Assembly (NCBI GenBank): GCA_021804595.1
Contig: JAJZHH010000013.1
Location: 1 to 36,925 of the forward strand
Direction of reading: 5' to 3'
Length of the DNA: 36,925 nucleotides
DNA from: Pseudomonadota bacterium
GTDB taxonomy: Bacteria > Pseudomonadota > Gammaproteobacteria > Burkholderiales > Burkholderiaceae_C
Under the pieces are notes generated by a model. It made no database searches. It was given only the letters and a program-made list of their open reading frames with translations, and was not told the DNA's origin. Positions 1 through 7,914 of this stretch are shown one piece after another. The position numbers and the translations under genes were made by a program. The first letter of the stretch is position 1; every line of letters starts with the position of its first letter.

Positions 1-614
1 CCTCCGGCGCCGCGTCGGCCGCGCGTCGAGCGGCCACCCGGGCGGCATCGGACGCCCGGCCGGCGGCAGCGGCGTCGGCTGCCCATGGCCTCGCGGCGCA
101 CGCAGCGGCAGCGGCGAAGCCGCCGCCGCGCCCGGTGCCCGACGCGGCGGCGATCATGTCGCTGCTGCGCGCGACCAACGCGTTCTGGAACGAGATCCCC
201 TACCAGGAAGACGACGCGACCTGGGGCGACGCCAACTACATGCCGTCGCCGGTCGAGACGCTGGGCGCCGACAACGCCGACTGCAAGGCCTACGCGATCG
301 CCAAGTACTTCACGCTGAAGGACCTCGGCGTTCCGGTCGACCGCATGCGGCTGACCTACGTCACCGTCACCGGGGTCGACGAGCCGCACATGGTGCTGGC
401 CTACTACCCGACGCCCGACGCCGACCCCTACATCCTCGACAACCTGCAGCCGGGCATCGACCGCGCGTCCGAGCGCACCGATCTGGTGCCGGTGTACAGC
501 TTCAACGACGATGACCTGTGGGCGGTCGGCGTCAGCGGTCCGGTCGGCAACTCGAGCCAGATCCGCGTCTGGCGCGACCTGCAGCAGCGCATGGCGCGCG
601 AAAACCAATACTGA
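1..614 (+). CDS. lapG: LapG-type periplasmic cysteine protease (bacterial transglutaminase-like), 5' end outside the window
   Basis: The reading frame is open from the left edge, so the start lies upstream. The first 40 or so residues seen are an Ala/Arg/Pro-rich linker; the folded domain begins near the GTG at 135. LapG proteases cut the N-terminus of large RTX adhesins in the periplasm and so release biofilm cells. The catalytic triad can be placed: Cys in ADCKAYAIAK (codon 282-284), His in DEPHMVLAYY (387-389) and Asp in YILDNL (438-440). The conserved family segments LRLTYV-type, YYPTPDADP and LVPVYSFN are also present. Odd point: the family usually has an acidic residue just after the Cys (DCE..), and I recall these residues taking part in Ca2+ binding; here it is DCKA. 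The lapD-like gene follows after 16 bases, which supports the assignment. A GTG start at 135 is possible but would leave no signal peptide. Confidence 0.85.
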   Translation, partial: SGAASAARRAATRAASDARPAAAASAAHGLAAHAAAAAKPPPRPVPDAAAIMSLLRATNAFWNEIPYQEDDATWGDANYMPSPVETLGADNADCKAYAIAKYFTLKDLGVPVDRMRLTYVTVTGVDEPHMVLAYYPTPDADPYILDNLQPGIDRASERTDLVPVYSFNDDDLWAVGVSGPVGNSSQIRVWRDLQQRMARENQY

Positions 615-630
615 TCGAAACGGGGGCGGC

Positions 631-2586
631 ATGACACTCTTCCAACGCATCTTCATCGTGGTCTCGATGCTGTTCGCGCTGCTGCTGGCGAGCCTCGAGG
701 TCAGCTACGTGCGCGCATCGCGCCACTACCTTCAGGAGCAGCTGACCTCGCACGCGCAGGACGTCGCCACGTCGCTGGGTCTGGTGCTGCCGCTGTCGAT
801 GGCCGGCAACGACCGCGTGCGCATGGAAACGACGGTCGACGCGGTGTTCGAGCGCGGCTACTACCGCGCGATCCGCATCGTCGACACCGGCGGCCGCACG
901 CTGCTGCTGCGCCAGCTGCCGGCGGCGCCGCCGTCCGTGCCGGCGTGGTTCGCGCGCGCGGTGCCGCTGGATGCGCCGAGCGCGCAGTCCCTGATCACCG
1001 GCGGCTGGCGCCAGCTCGGCCGCGTCATCGTGACCAGTTCGCCGAATTTCGCCTATGCGCAATTGTGGGGTACGACGCGCGACGCCACGGCGCTGCTGCT
1101 CGTGTTCTACGTCGTCGCGCTGGCGCTGCTCGGCACCTTCCTGCGCACCATCCTGCGCCCGCTGCGTGAAATCGAGGCCGTCGCCGAGGACATCGGCGAG
1201 CGCCGCTTCACCACCGTGCAGAGCCTGCCGGGTGCGCGCGAGCTGCGCCGCGTCGTGCAGGCGATCAACCAGCTGTCGGGCAAGATCCGCGACGCGATCG
1301 GACTGGAGATCGCCACCGCCGAGCGCTACCGCGTCGAGGCCTATCGCGACGCGCTGACCGGCTTCGACAACCGGCGCAGCTTCCAGCATCAGCTCGAGAA
1401 CAGCCTGCAGACGCACGGCGGGCAGTCGGCGGTGCTCTACATGGTGCAGGTCGAGGGGCTGGACGCGCTGAATACGGCGCAGGGTTTCGCCGCCGGCGAC
1501 GCGCTGGTGCGCGCGCTGGCCGACGCCTTGCGCGAATTCGATCCCGGCGCGCAGCCGCTGCGCGCGCGCCTGGGTGGGTCGAGCTTCGCGCTGCTGGGCT
1601 GGCAGGTCGAGCTCGACGCGGCACGCCGCTGCGGCCAGCAGCTCGACCAGGCGGTGGCCGCGGTGATCGAGCGCAGCGGCGGCGCCGGCGTCAGCCACGG
1701 CGTCGGCGCGGTCTACGTGCCGCACAGCGCCGACGGCGTCTCGGCGCTGCTCGGCGAGGCCGACGCCGGCGTGCGCCAGGCGCTGGCGCAGACCGGCAGC
1801 CACCATCTGGTGCTGGTGCAGCACGACCCGGCGGCGCTGGACACGGCCGGTGCCGGCAAGTGGCGCGAGTTCATCAGCGGCGCGCTCAGCGCCGGCGACA
1901 TCGCACTGTGGCAGCAGCCGGTGTTCGCCTTCGGCGACGGCGAGCCGCGCGTGCTGCAGCGCGAAATCACCGGCTCGCTGATCGACGCCACCGGCGAGCC
2001 GGTGCCGGCGGCGCGCTTCATCCCGATGGCGCTGCGCTTCGGGCTGATGCCGGCGCTCGACGGCGCCTTCCTCGACGCGATCTTCCGCCACTACGCGGCG
2101 GACGGCGCCGACGCGACCCAGATCGCGGTCAATCTGTCGATGCAGTCGGTGCATGACGAGCCCCTGGTCGAGCGCCTGCTCGGCCGGCTGCGCGAGCAGC
2201 CGGAGCTGGCGCGGCGCATGGTGTTCGAGATTTCCGAGTTCGGCCTGGCGCACGATCTGCTGCGCGCGGCCGACGTCGTCGCGCGGCTGCGTGCAGCGGG
2301 CAGCGGCTTCGCGGTCGACAACTTCGGCTTCCACGCGTCGGCCTTCCAGTACCTGCAGCAGCTGCGACCCGACTACATCAAGCTGGCCTCGTCGTACCTG
2401 CAGGACCTCGAAACGCACGCCGAGAACCAGTTCTTCATCGCCTCGGTGGTGCGCGTCGCGCGCCCGCTCGACATCCTGACGCTGGCCTGCGGCGTCGAGT
2501 CCGAGCCGCGGCTGGCGCTGCTGCGCAATCTCGGCGTCAGCGGCTACCAGGGCTATGCCGGCGCGCGGCCGCAGCGCCTGGGTTGA
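631..2586 (+). CDS. lapD: LapD-type c-di-GMP receptor with degenerate GGDEF and EAL domains
   Basis: A 651-residue inner-membrane protein. The order is TM1 (about 5-27), a LapD/MoxY-type periplasmic domain (about 28-150), TM2 (about 152-172), HAMP, GGDEF (about 245-400) and EAL (about 410-650). Known LapD proteins sense cytoplasmic c-di-GMP with an inactive EAL domain and then hold LapG in the periplasm. The Trp in ITGGWRQLGR (residue 126) matches the position of the LapG-binding GW motif. Both enzymatic signatures are lost: GGDEF reads RLGGSSF, EAL reads REI in LQREITGSL, DDFG reads DNFG, and KID reads KLA. This fits a receptor and not an enzyme. The ATG at 631 was chosen because the hydrophobic N-terminus starts there; the longer frame upstream overlaps the lapG-like gene. 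It is probably co-transcribed with that gene, and a type I secretion system or adhesin is expected upstream, outside the window. Confidence 0.9.
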   Translation: MTLFQRIFIVVSMLFALLLASLEVSYVRASRHYLQEQLTSHAQDVATSLGLVLPLSMAGNDRVRMETTVDAVFERGYYRAIRIVDTGGRTLLLRQLPAAPPSVPAWFARAVPLDAPSAQSLITGGWRQLGRVIVTSSPNFAYAQLWGTTRDATALLLVFYVVALALLGTFLRTILRPLREIEAVAEDIGERRFTTVQSLPGARELRRVVQAINQLSGKIRDAIGLEIATAERYRVEAYRDALTGFDNRRSFQHQLENSLQTHGGQSAVLYMVQVEGLDALNTAQGFAAGDALVRALADALREFDPGAQPLRARLGGSSFALLGWQVELDAARRCGQQLDQAVAAVIERSGGAGVSHGVGAVYVPHSADGVSALLGEADAGVRQALAQTGSHHLVLVQHDPAALDTAGAGKWREFISGALSAGDIALWQQPVFAFGDGEPRVLQREITGSLIDATGEPVPAARFIPMALRFGLMPALDGAFLDAIFRHYAADGADATQIAVNLSMQSVHDEPLVERLLGRLREQPELARRMVFEISEFGLAHDLLRAADVVARLRAAGSGFAVDNFGFHASAFQYLQQLRPDYIKLASSYLQDLETHAENQFFIASVVRVARPLDILTLACGVESEPRLALLRNLGVSGYQGYAGARPQRLG

Positions 2587-2598
2587 GCTGCCGGTGTT

Positions 2599-3660
2599 TC
2601 AGTCGGCGGCGCGCTGCAGCAGCATGGCGTCGCCGTAGCTGAAGAAGCGGTAGCGGCGCTCGACAGCGTGGCGGTAGGCGGCCTGCACCTGCGGCAGCCC
2701 GGAGAACGCCGCGACCAGCATCAGCAGCGTCGAGCGCGGCAGGTGGAAATTGGTCAGCAGCAGGTCGATCCACTGGAAGCGGTGCCCGGGCGTGATGAAG
2801 ATCGAGGTCTCGCCGCGCACCGCGCCGCCGATGGCGTCGAGCTCGTCGAGCCGGCAGCGCTGCGCTGCCGTTTCCAGCGAGCGCACCGTCGTCGTGCCGA
2901 CCGCGACCACGCGGCCGCCGGCGGCGCGCGTGCGCGCGATGGCCTGCAACGTCGTTTGCGGCACCTCGAAGCGCTCGCTGTGCATGCGGTGCGCGGCGAC
3001 GTCGTCGCCCTTGACCGGCTGGAAGGTGCCGGCGCCGACGTGCAGCGTGACGTCGGCGCGCTGCACGCCGCGCGCGGCCAGCGCGGCCAGCAGCGCCTCG
3101 TCGAAATGCAGCGACGCGGTCGGCGCCGCCACCGACCCGGGAACGCGCGCGAACACGGTCTGGTAGCGGCGCGCGTCGTCGGCGTCGTCCGCATGATGGA
3201 TGTAGGGCGGCAGCGGCACGTGGCCGTGGCGCTCCATCAGCGCGTACGGCTCGTCGCTGAAGCGCAGCCTGAACAGCGCGCCGTCGGCGTCGGGCCAGCG
3301 GCCGCGCAGCTCGGCTTCGAAGCCGCCGTCCATGCGCAGCAGGGTCCCGGGTGTGGGTTTGCGGCTGGCGCGCAGGTGGGCGACGACGTCGCCGTCGTCG
3401 AGCACGCGCTCGACCAGCAGCTCGACCGCGCCGCCCGACGGCTTGGCGCCGAACAGCCGCGCCTTGATCACGCGGGTGTCGTTGAACACCAGCAGGTCGC
3501 CCGCACGCAGCAGCTCAGGCAGCTCGGCGACCACGCGGTCGACCAGCGGCGAGCCGCGCGCGTCGAGCAGGCGGCTCGCGCTGCGCTCGGGCGCCGGGTG
3601 CTGCGCGATCAGTTCGGGAGGAAGGGCGAAGTCGAAATCGGCCAGGGACAGCGCGGGCAT
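2599..3660 (-). CDS. queA: S-adenosylmethionine:tRNA ribosyltransferase-isomerase QueA
   Basis: A 353-residue protein of the usual QueA length. QueA transfers the ribosyl part of SAM to preQ1 at tRNA position 34 to form epoxyqueuosine in queuosine synthesis. Family segments are visible: an N-terminal [29 protein letters not shown] near residue 60, HVPLPPYI near 145, [20 protein letters not shown] near 170, [13 protein letters not shown] near 210, and the C-terminal [14 protein letters not shown] followed by [11 protein letters not shown]. It converges with the lapD-like gene, with only 12 bases between the two stops. The usual partner tgt is not next to it here. The minus-strand gene upstream is unrelated and is separated from it by a hairpin. 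Confidence 0.96.
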   Translation of the reverse strand: MPALSLADFDFALPPELIAQHPAPERSASRLLDARGSPLVDRVVAELPELLRAGDLLVFNDTRVIKARLFGAKPSGGAVELLVERVLDDGDVVAHLRASRKPTPGTLLRMDGGFEAELRGRWPDADGALFRLRFSDEPYALMERHGHVPLPPYIHHADDADDARRYQTVFARVPGSVAAPTASLHFDEALLAALAARGVQRADVTLHVGAGTFQPVKGDDVAAHRMHSERFEVPQTTLQAIARTRAAGGRVVAVGTTTVRSLETAAQRCRLDELDAIGGAVRGETSIFITPGHRFQWIDLLLTNFHLPRSTLLMLVAAFSGLPQVQAAYRHAVERRYRFFSYGDAMLLQRAAD

Positions 3661-3726
3661 CGGGGCTTGAGTGGGGCAGGGAAAACGAAGCGCCCCAGCG
3701 CGAGCGCGCGCCCCGGACGGGGCGTT

Positions 3727-3753
3727 GCGGGACCGGGCAGTGCCCGGCCCCGC
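3727..3753 (-). terminator. GC-rich hairpin downstream of the vWA-OmpA gene
   Basis: A stem of gcggg plus ccgggc (one mismatch between them) pairs with gcccgg plus cccgc around a 3-nt loop. It lies 8 bases past the stop of the gene at 3761. There is no directly adjacent T-run on the minus strand; a second short gcccc/ggggc stem and a TTTT follow further on. It is probably a terminator or 3'-end stabiliser. Confidence 0.5.
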
Positions 3754-3760
3754 ACGGCCT

Positions 3761-5749
3761 TCAGTTCAGCGGAACCGCTTGCGCCGCGGTGTTGGAGCTG
3801 TCCGGATAGTACACGTCGGTGCGCCGGTTCTCGGCCCACGCCGCCTGCGACGAACCCTGCGCCCGCGGGTGCTCCTTGCCGTAGCTGACCGCTTCCATGC
3901 GCGACGCGGCGATGCCCATCTTCTCCAGCGCCTTCATCACGACTTCGGCGCGCTTCTGCCCCAGCGCCAGGTTGTACTCGCGGCTGCCGCGCGCGTCGCA
4001 GTTGCCCTGCAGCACCGCGTGCGCCTGCGGATGCGCCTGCATGTACTTGAAGTGGGCCAGGATGTGCGCGTGGTTGTCGCGGTAGTTCGGCAGGATCACG
4101 TAGCGGTCGTACGGGAAGTACACGCTGCCCAGCGGCGGCGGCGGCAGTTCGCAGGACTTGATGCGCGCCGCGATGACCTGCACCGCGTCGTCGAAGGCCT
4201 GCGCGCTGTTGGCCGGATACTCGTGGCCGGTGCCGCCGGCGATCGCCATCGCGGTCAGCACCGCGTACGCCGCCGGATTGGCGCGTTCGTCGACGCCGGC
4301 GCCCATGCCGACGATGAAGGTGCGGATGCCCTGCTTGCGCAGCGCCTGGATGCGCTCGATGGTGTCGATCAGCGCCTGGTCGTTGGTGCTGGACAGGTCG
4401 ATCTGCCCGGGCACCGCGCCGGCCGGCATGTTGTTGCCTTCGTCGACGATGCCGTGCGCGGCGTCGCCGGCGACGCCGTAGAAGCCGGCGTGGATCGCGT
4501 AGCCCTGGCCGGCCGCGCTGCCCAGCGGCGGCCAGTAGTCGCCCGACAGGTCCTCGGTCGGCAGCCCGTCGGTGACGACGATCAGCTCGCGCCCGGGGCA
4601 GTCGCCGAACGGGCCCTTGCCGAACAGCTGCCCGGCGCCCTGCACCAACCCGGCCAGCGGCGACTGCACCGCCATCGCCTTGATCTCGCCGGTGCGGCTG
4701 TTGCCGGGGTCATTGGTTTCGGGTGCCAGCGCGGCGACGAACGGCGCCATGGTCTTGTCGATCTGGCCGGCGCCGTCGGTCATCGGCACCTCGGTGGCGG
4801 CGGTGTCGGGCGCGGCGTTGACGACGTAGCCGAAGCCGCGCTGCACGAACAGCGCGCGCGGCGAATACGGGATGTAGCCGGCGTTGGTCGGCGTCATCGA
4901 CATCGCGAAACCGACCGGCACCGAGCGCTCGTAACCGAGCTTGACCTTGTTCTTGTTGTAGTCGTGGATCTTGAAGTTCGGCGGGTAGGGCGTCGGCGGG
5001 ATGGTCTTGCCGTAGTTCTCGATCACCGCCGGAATTCCCGGACGGTGCAACATCACGTCGTTGACGTCGTGGTCGTCGCTGCTGATGCCGATCTCGAGGT
5101 AGCGGCTGCCGTCGAGCAGCTTCGTGTCGTCCTTGCCGTAGCTCAGCGCGATCGCGCGGCAGTTCGCCGCGACCGTCTTCGCCGTGCTGGCGGCCTCGAA
5201 CTGGTAGCAGGGGTTGGCGACGTAGCGCTTGCCGCTGAGCGGCTGGTTGGTGAACACGAAACCCTTGGCGTCGGGCGGCAGGTAGTAGACCCAGCTGTCG
5301 TAGGCGCCGGTGTCGTCGCCCTTGTATGCGGCCAGCGCGAAGTCGATCGAGTCGAGGTAGTTGCGCACGACCGCGGCGATGCCGGCCTTGGCGATGTTCA
5401 GCCGGCTGGCGCTGTTGTCGTACAGGCCGCCGTTGCGCACCACGGTGTAGGGCGCCACGCCGTTGCTGCCGGCGTCCAGCGGCGGCGTGAAGCCGGCCGG
5501 AACCTTGTAGGTCTGCGGCGAGCTGCTCGAGTACAGGCTGGCGCGGTCGGCCGGCAACTGGCCCGAGCCGGCCATGATCGCGCCGGTCAGGTCGCCGTCC
5601 ATCGACTCGGAGTTGCCGATCGCGATCACCACCTGCGGCCGGTTCGACGGCGCTTCGGCGGCTGCGGCAGTCGCGGGCAGTGCCGACAACGCGGCGAGCA
5701 GGGCCGGCGCGGCCAGCGCCGCCAACGACGAGCGGGTATGAGCTTTCAT
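3761..5749 (-). CDS. Secreted vWA-like / OmpA-family fusion protein
   Basis: A 662-residue exported protein. The start at 5749 has AGGA about 10 nt upstream and begins a clear signal peptide (MKAHTRSS, an Ala/Leu core, then ATAAAAEA). Residues about 35-450 look like the von Willebrand A region seen in PilY1-type proteins: [19 protein letters not shown], later an [13 protein letters not shown] strand and TFIVGMGAG. The last 120 residues are an OmpA/Pal domain: [38 protein letters not shown], and ENRRTDVYY, with the Asp and Arg that bind meso-diaminopimelate. It should therefore be anchored to peptidoglycan in the periplasm or outer membrane. The MIDAS motif is degenerate: IGNSES where DxSxS is normal. 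No neighbouring pilus genes are present in the window. The vWA-to-OmpA architecture is seen directly; any link with pili is inference. Confidence 0.75.
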   Translation of the reverse strand: MKAHTRSSLAALAAPALLAALSALPATAAAAEAPSNRPQVVIAIGNSESMDGDLTGAIMAGSGQLPADRASLYSSSSPQTYKVPAGFTPPLDAGSNGVAPYTVVRNGGLYDNSASRLNIAKAGIAAVVRNYLDSIDFALAAYKGDDTGAYDSWVYYLPPDAKGFVFTNQPLSGKRYVANPCYQFEAASTAKTVAANCRAIALSYGKDDTKLLDGSRYLEIGISSDDHDVNDVMLHRPGIPAVIENYGKTIPPTPYPPNFKIHDYNKNKVKLGYERSVPVGFAMSMTPTNAGYIPYSPRALFVQRGFGYVVNAAPDTAATEVPMTDGAGQIDKTMAPFVAALAPETNDPGNSRTGEIKAMAVQSPLAGLVQGAGQLFGKGPFGDCPGRELIVVTDGLPTEDLSGDYWPPLGSAAGQGYAIHAGFYGVAGDAAHGIVDEGNNMPAGAVPGQIDLSSTNDQALIDTIERIQALRKQGIRTFIVGMGAGVDERANPAAYAVLTAMAIAGGTGHEYPANSAQAFDDAVQVIAARIKSCELPPPPLGSVYFPYDRYVILPNYRDNHAHILAHFKYMQAHPQAHAVLQGNCDARGSREYNLALGQKRAEVVMKALEKMGIAASRMEAVSYGKEHPRAQGSSQAAWAENRRTDVYYPDSSNTAAQAVPLN

Positions 5750-5835
5750 GTTGTTATGTCCTGGTCGGTGCCGCGACGCGGCGCGGCGCGGGCTTGGATC
5801 CCCCCCCGGGGCGACCGAGCGCACGGCCGCGACCC

Positions 5836-5841
5836 ATCATA
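5836..5841 (-). promoter_or_regulatory. Candidate -10 box for the vWA-OmpA gene
   Basis: The minus strand reads TATGAT inside GGCTTATGATGGG, about 87 bases upstream of the start at 5749, next to an AT-rich patch (GAAAAATT). No good TTGACA match is found 16-18 bases upstream, so the call rests on the -10 alone. Confidence 0.35.
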
Positions 5842-5872
5842 AGCCAGGAATTTTTCGCCTTGTACCCTGTAT

Positions 5873-5897
5873 CGTGGGTTTTCCGCCCGAACCCACG
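5873..5897 (-). terminator. Hairpin downstream of puuC
   Basis: Perfect 8-bp arms CGTGGGTT and AACCCACG flank a 9-nt loop. It starts 16 bases past the puuC stop. There is no T-run after it on the minus strand, so it may need Rho or act as an mRNA end. It separates puuC from the promoter region of the next gene. Confidence 0.45.
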
Positions 5898-5913
5898 AAA
5901 ACGGGGGGGCGCG

Positions 5914-7422
5914 TCAGCCGATGCGCATCCAGGTGGTTTTCAGCTCGGTGTACTTGTCGAACGCGTGCAGCGACTTGTCGCGGCCGTTGCCCGACTGCTT
6001 GACGCCGCCGAAGGGCACCGTGATGTCGTCCTCGTCGTACTGGTTCACGTGCACGGTGCCGGCGTGCAGTGCTCGCGACACGCGCACCGCGCGGTCCAGG
6101 TTCGAGCTCCAGACGCCGGCGTGCAGGCCGTAGGCGCTGTCGTTGGCGATCGCCACCGCTTCGGCCTCGGTCTTGAAGCGGATCACCGACAGCACCGGGC
6201 CGAAGATTTCCTCGCGCGCGATTCGCATGTCGTTGCGCACGCCGTCGAACACGGTCGGCGCGACGTACTGGCCGCCGCTGGACTCCAGCGCGCGGCAGCC
6301 GCCGGCCACGCAGTGCGCGCCTTCGTCGATGCCGGCCTGGATGTAGCCCATCACGGTCTTGGTCTGCGTCTCGTCGACCAGCGCGCCCAGCGCGGTGCCC
6401 GGGTCGAGGGGGTCGGCCGGCGCGTACGGCGGCGTCAGCTCGGCCAGGCGCTTGACGAAGGCGTCGGCGATGTCTTCCTGCACCAGCAGCCGCGACGGCG
6501 CGTTGCAGCTCTCGCCCTGGTTGTAGAACATGCTGCCGATCGCGGTCGCGGCGGCGCGGTCGAGGTCGTCGAAGTCGGCGAACACGACGTTGGCCGACTT
6601 GCCGCCGAGCTCGTTGTAGACGCGCTTGAGGTTCGAGCGGCTGGAGTAGTCGAGCATGCGCCGGCCGATGCGGGTCGATCCGGTGAAGCCGATCGCGTCG
6701 ACGTCCATGTGCAGCGCCAGCGCTTCGCCGGCTTCGTGGCCGAAGCCGGGAACGACGTTGAACACGCCTTCGGGCAGCCCGGCCTCGAGCGCCAGCTCGG
6801 CCAGCCGCAGCGCGCTCAGCGGCGACTTCTCCGACGGCTTGAGCACGACGCTGTTGCCGGCGGCCAGCGCCGGGCCCAGCTTCCACGACGCCATCAGCAT
6901 CGGGTAGTTCCACGGCACGATCGCGCCGACCACGCCGACCGGCTGGCGCGTGATCAGCGCCAGCGCGCTGTCCGGCGTCGGCGCGACTTCGTCATAGATC
7001 TTGTCGACCGCCTCGCCATACCACTGGATGCAGCGCGCGGCGGCCGGCACGTCGGCGCTGAGCGCGTTCTTGATCGGCTTGCCCATGTCGAGCGTTTCCA
7101 GCAGCGCGAGCTCGTCGCGCGCGGCGCGGATGCGCTCGGCGAACGCGACCAGCACCTTCTTGCGCGCCGCCGGCGGCATGCCGGCCCAGCGGCGGTCGGC
7201 GAACGCGGCGCGCGCCGACTGCACGGCGCGGTCGATGTCGGCCTGCTTGCCGCGCGCCACGCGCGCGATGACGCGGCCGTCGATCGGCGAGACGCAGTCG
7301 AACAGGTCGCCGTCGGTGGCGTTGTAGCGGTGGCCGTCGATCAGCATGCGGCCGTCGATGCCGCGCGCGAGCAGGTCGGCCGCGCGGGCGTGCCACAGGC
7401 CTTGGGGGTTCGGGGCGTTCAT
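5914..7422 (-). CDS. puuC: PuuC-like aldehyde dehydrogenase (gamma-glutamyl-gamma-aminobutyraldehyde / 4-aminobutyraldehyde)
   Basis: A 502-residue NAD(P)-dependent aldehyde dehydrogenase. PuuC oxidises the aldehyde made from (gamma-glutamyl)putrescine to the acid. The hallmarks are PWNYPMLMASWKLGPALAAG near residue 165, the nucleotide-binding GFTGSTRIG near 245, the general base Glu in ELGGKSANVV near 270, the catalytic Cys in NQGESCNAPSRLL near 305, and EEIFGPVLSVIRF near 400. Two in-frame ATGs are possible (7428 and 7422). The second is preferred because GGAG lies 7 bases before it. The cupin gene ends 41 bases upstream on the same strand, so the two are probably co-transcribed. The polyamine transport and glutamylation genes in the same locus support a role in putrescine breakdown; by sequence alone other small aldehydes remain possible. 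Confidence 0.88.
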   Translation of the reverse strand: MNAPNPQGLWHARAADLLARGIDGRMLIDGHRYNATDGDLFDCVSPIDGRVIARVARGKQADIDRAVQSARAAFADRRWAGMPPAARKKVLVAFAERIRAARDELALLETLDMGKPIKNALSADVPAAARCIQWYGEAVDKIYDEVAPTPDSALALITRQPVGVVGAIVPWNYPMLMASWKLGPALAAGNSVVLKPSEKSPLSALRLAELALEAGLPEGVFNVVPGFGHEAGEALALHMDVDAIGFTGSTRIGRRMLDYSSRSNLKRVYNELGGKSANVVFADFDDLDRAAATAIGSMFYNQGESCNAPSRLLVQEDIADAFVKRLAELTPPYAPADPLDPGTALGALVDETQTKTVMGYIQAGIDEGAHCVAGGCRALESSGGQYVAPTVFDGVRNDMRIAREEIFGPVLSVIRFKTEAEAVAIANDSAYGLHAGVWSSNLDRAVRVSRALHAGTVHVNQYDEDDITVPFGGVKQSGNGRDKSLHAFDKYTELKTTWMRIG

Positions 7423-7463
7423 GCGCATTCTCCAGTGGTGGCTTGAGCCGGCCGCGCGCGCCT

Positions 7464-7826
7464 TCAGGCGTCGCGCAGCGTCATGATCGCGTAGTGCTTG
7501 CGCACCCGCGTGTGGTTTTCCCAGATGCCCGTGAAGCCGCCGGGGACGACGAAGGCGTCGCCGGCGCGCAGCCGCACGCTGGGACCGTCGTCGGGCTGCA
7601 GCGTGACTTCACCTTCGAGCAGCACGCAGAACTCCTCCTCGTGCGGCGCGTAGCGCACGCGCCAGGCGCCGGGCTCGCCCTGCCAGACGCCGGCGGCGAA
7701 CTGGCCGCTGGCGTCGGTGTAGTGGTTCCAGGCCAGTTGCCGCGGGTCGCCGCGCAGCACGCGCGCCGCGTCGGGGGCGAACGCTTCGGGCTCGAGTTTG
7801 CGGTCGAAGGTGACGATTTCGGGCAT
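7464..7826 (-). CDS. Small cupin-domain protein (cupin_3 / EutQ-like type)
   Basis: A 120-residue single-domain protein. The cupin core is visible: GVWQGEPGAWRVRYAPHEEE, CVLLEGEVTLQPDDG, RLRAGDAFVVPGGFTGIWE, then RVRKHYAIM. The first motif holds His-Glu-Glu, while the usual second-motif His is not obvious, so metal binding is uncertain. The start at 7826 (MPEIVTFDR) begins the conserved domain; the longer upstream frame would run through the porin terminator and into the porin gene. Small cupins of this kind are often found beside polyamine and amino acid oxidation genes, but their role is not established. It lies between the porin terminator and puuC, and probably heads a cupin-puuC unit. 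Confidence 0.75.
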   Translation of the reverse strand: MPEIVTFDRKLEPEAFAPDAARVLRGDPRQLAWNHYTDASGQFAAGVWQGEPGAWRVRYAPHEEEFCVLLEGEVTLQPDDGPSVRLRAGDAFVVPGGFTGIWENHTRVRKHYAIMTLRDA

Positions 7827-7844
7827 CGGTCGAATTATGGGGTG

Positions 7845-7873
7845 AAAAAAACCGGGCGACTGTCGCCGCCCGG
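7845..7873 (-). terminator. Rho-independent terminator of the polyamine transport operon
   Basis: On the minus strand a CCGGGCG stem, an 8-nt loop and the matching CGCCCGG are followed at once by seven T. The alternative inner stem GGCGA-cag-TCGCC is equally strong. It is the clearest intrinsic terminator in the window and lies 42 bases past the porin stop. Confidence 0.88.
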
Positions 7874-7880
7874 CCGGGTG

Positions 7881-7902
7881 GCGACGCGGCACGCCGCGTC
7901 GC
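7881..7902 (-). terminator. Second hairpin just after the porin gene
   Basis: Perfect 9-bp arms GCGACGCGG and CCGCGTCGC flank a 4-nt loop (CACG). It lies 12 bases past the porin stop and upstream of the T-run terminator. It probably protects the mRNA 3' end or makes a tandem terminator. Confidence 0.55.
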
Positions 7903-7914
7903 GTCAAACGACGA

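Noticed and set aside
532-2418. Long minus-strand open frame opposite the lapD-like gene
   Set aside because: Its product is Arg/Gln/His-rich low-complexity sequence typical of the antisense of a GC-rich gene; the plus strand encodes a clear LapD.
3671-5842. 723-codon plus-strand open frame
   Set aside because: It is the antisense shadow of the vWA-OmpA gene, rich in Arg/Val/His with no domain pattern.
5680-7446. 588-codon plus-strand open frame
   Set aside because: It is a shadow of puuC on the other strand; the minus strand has all aldehyde dehydrogenase motifs.
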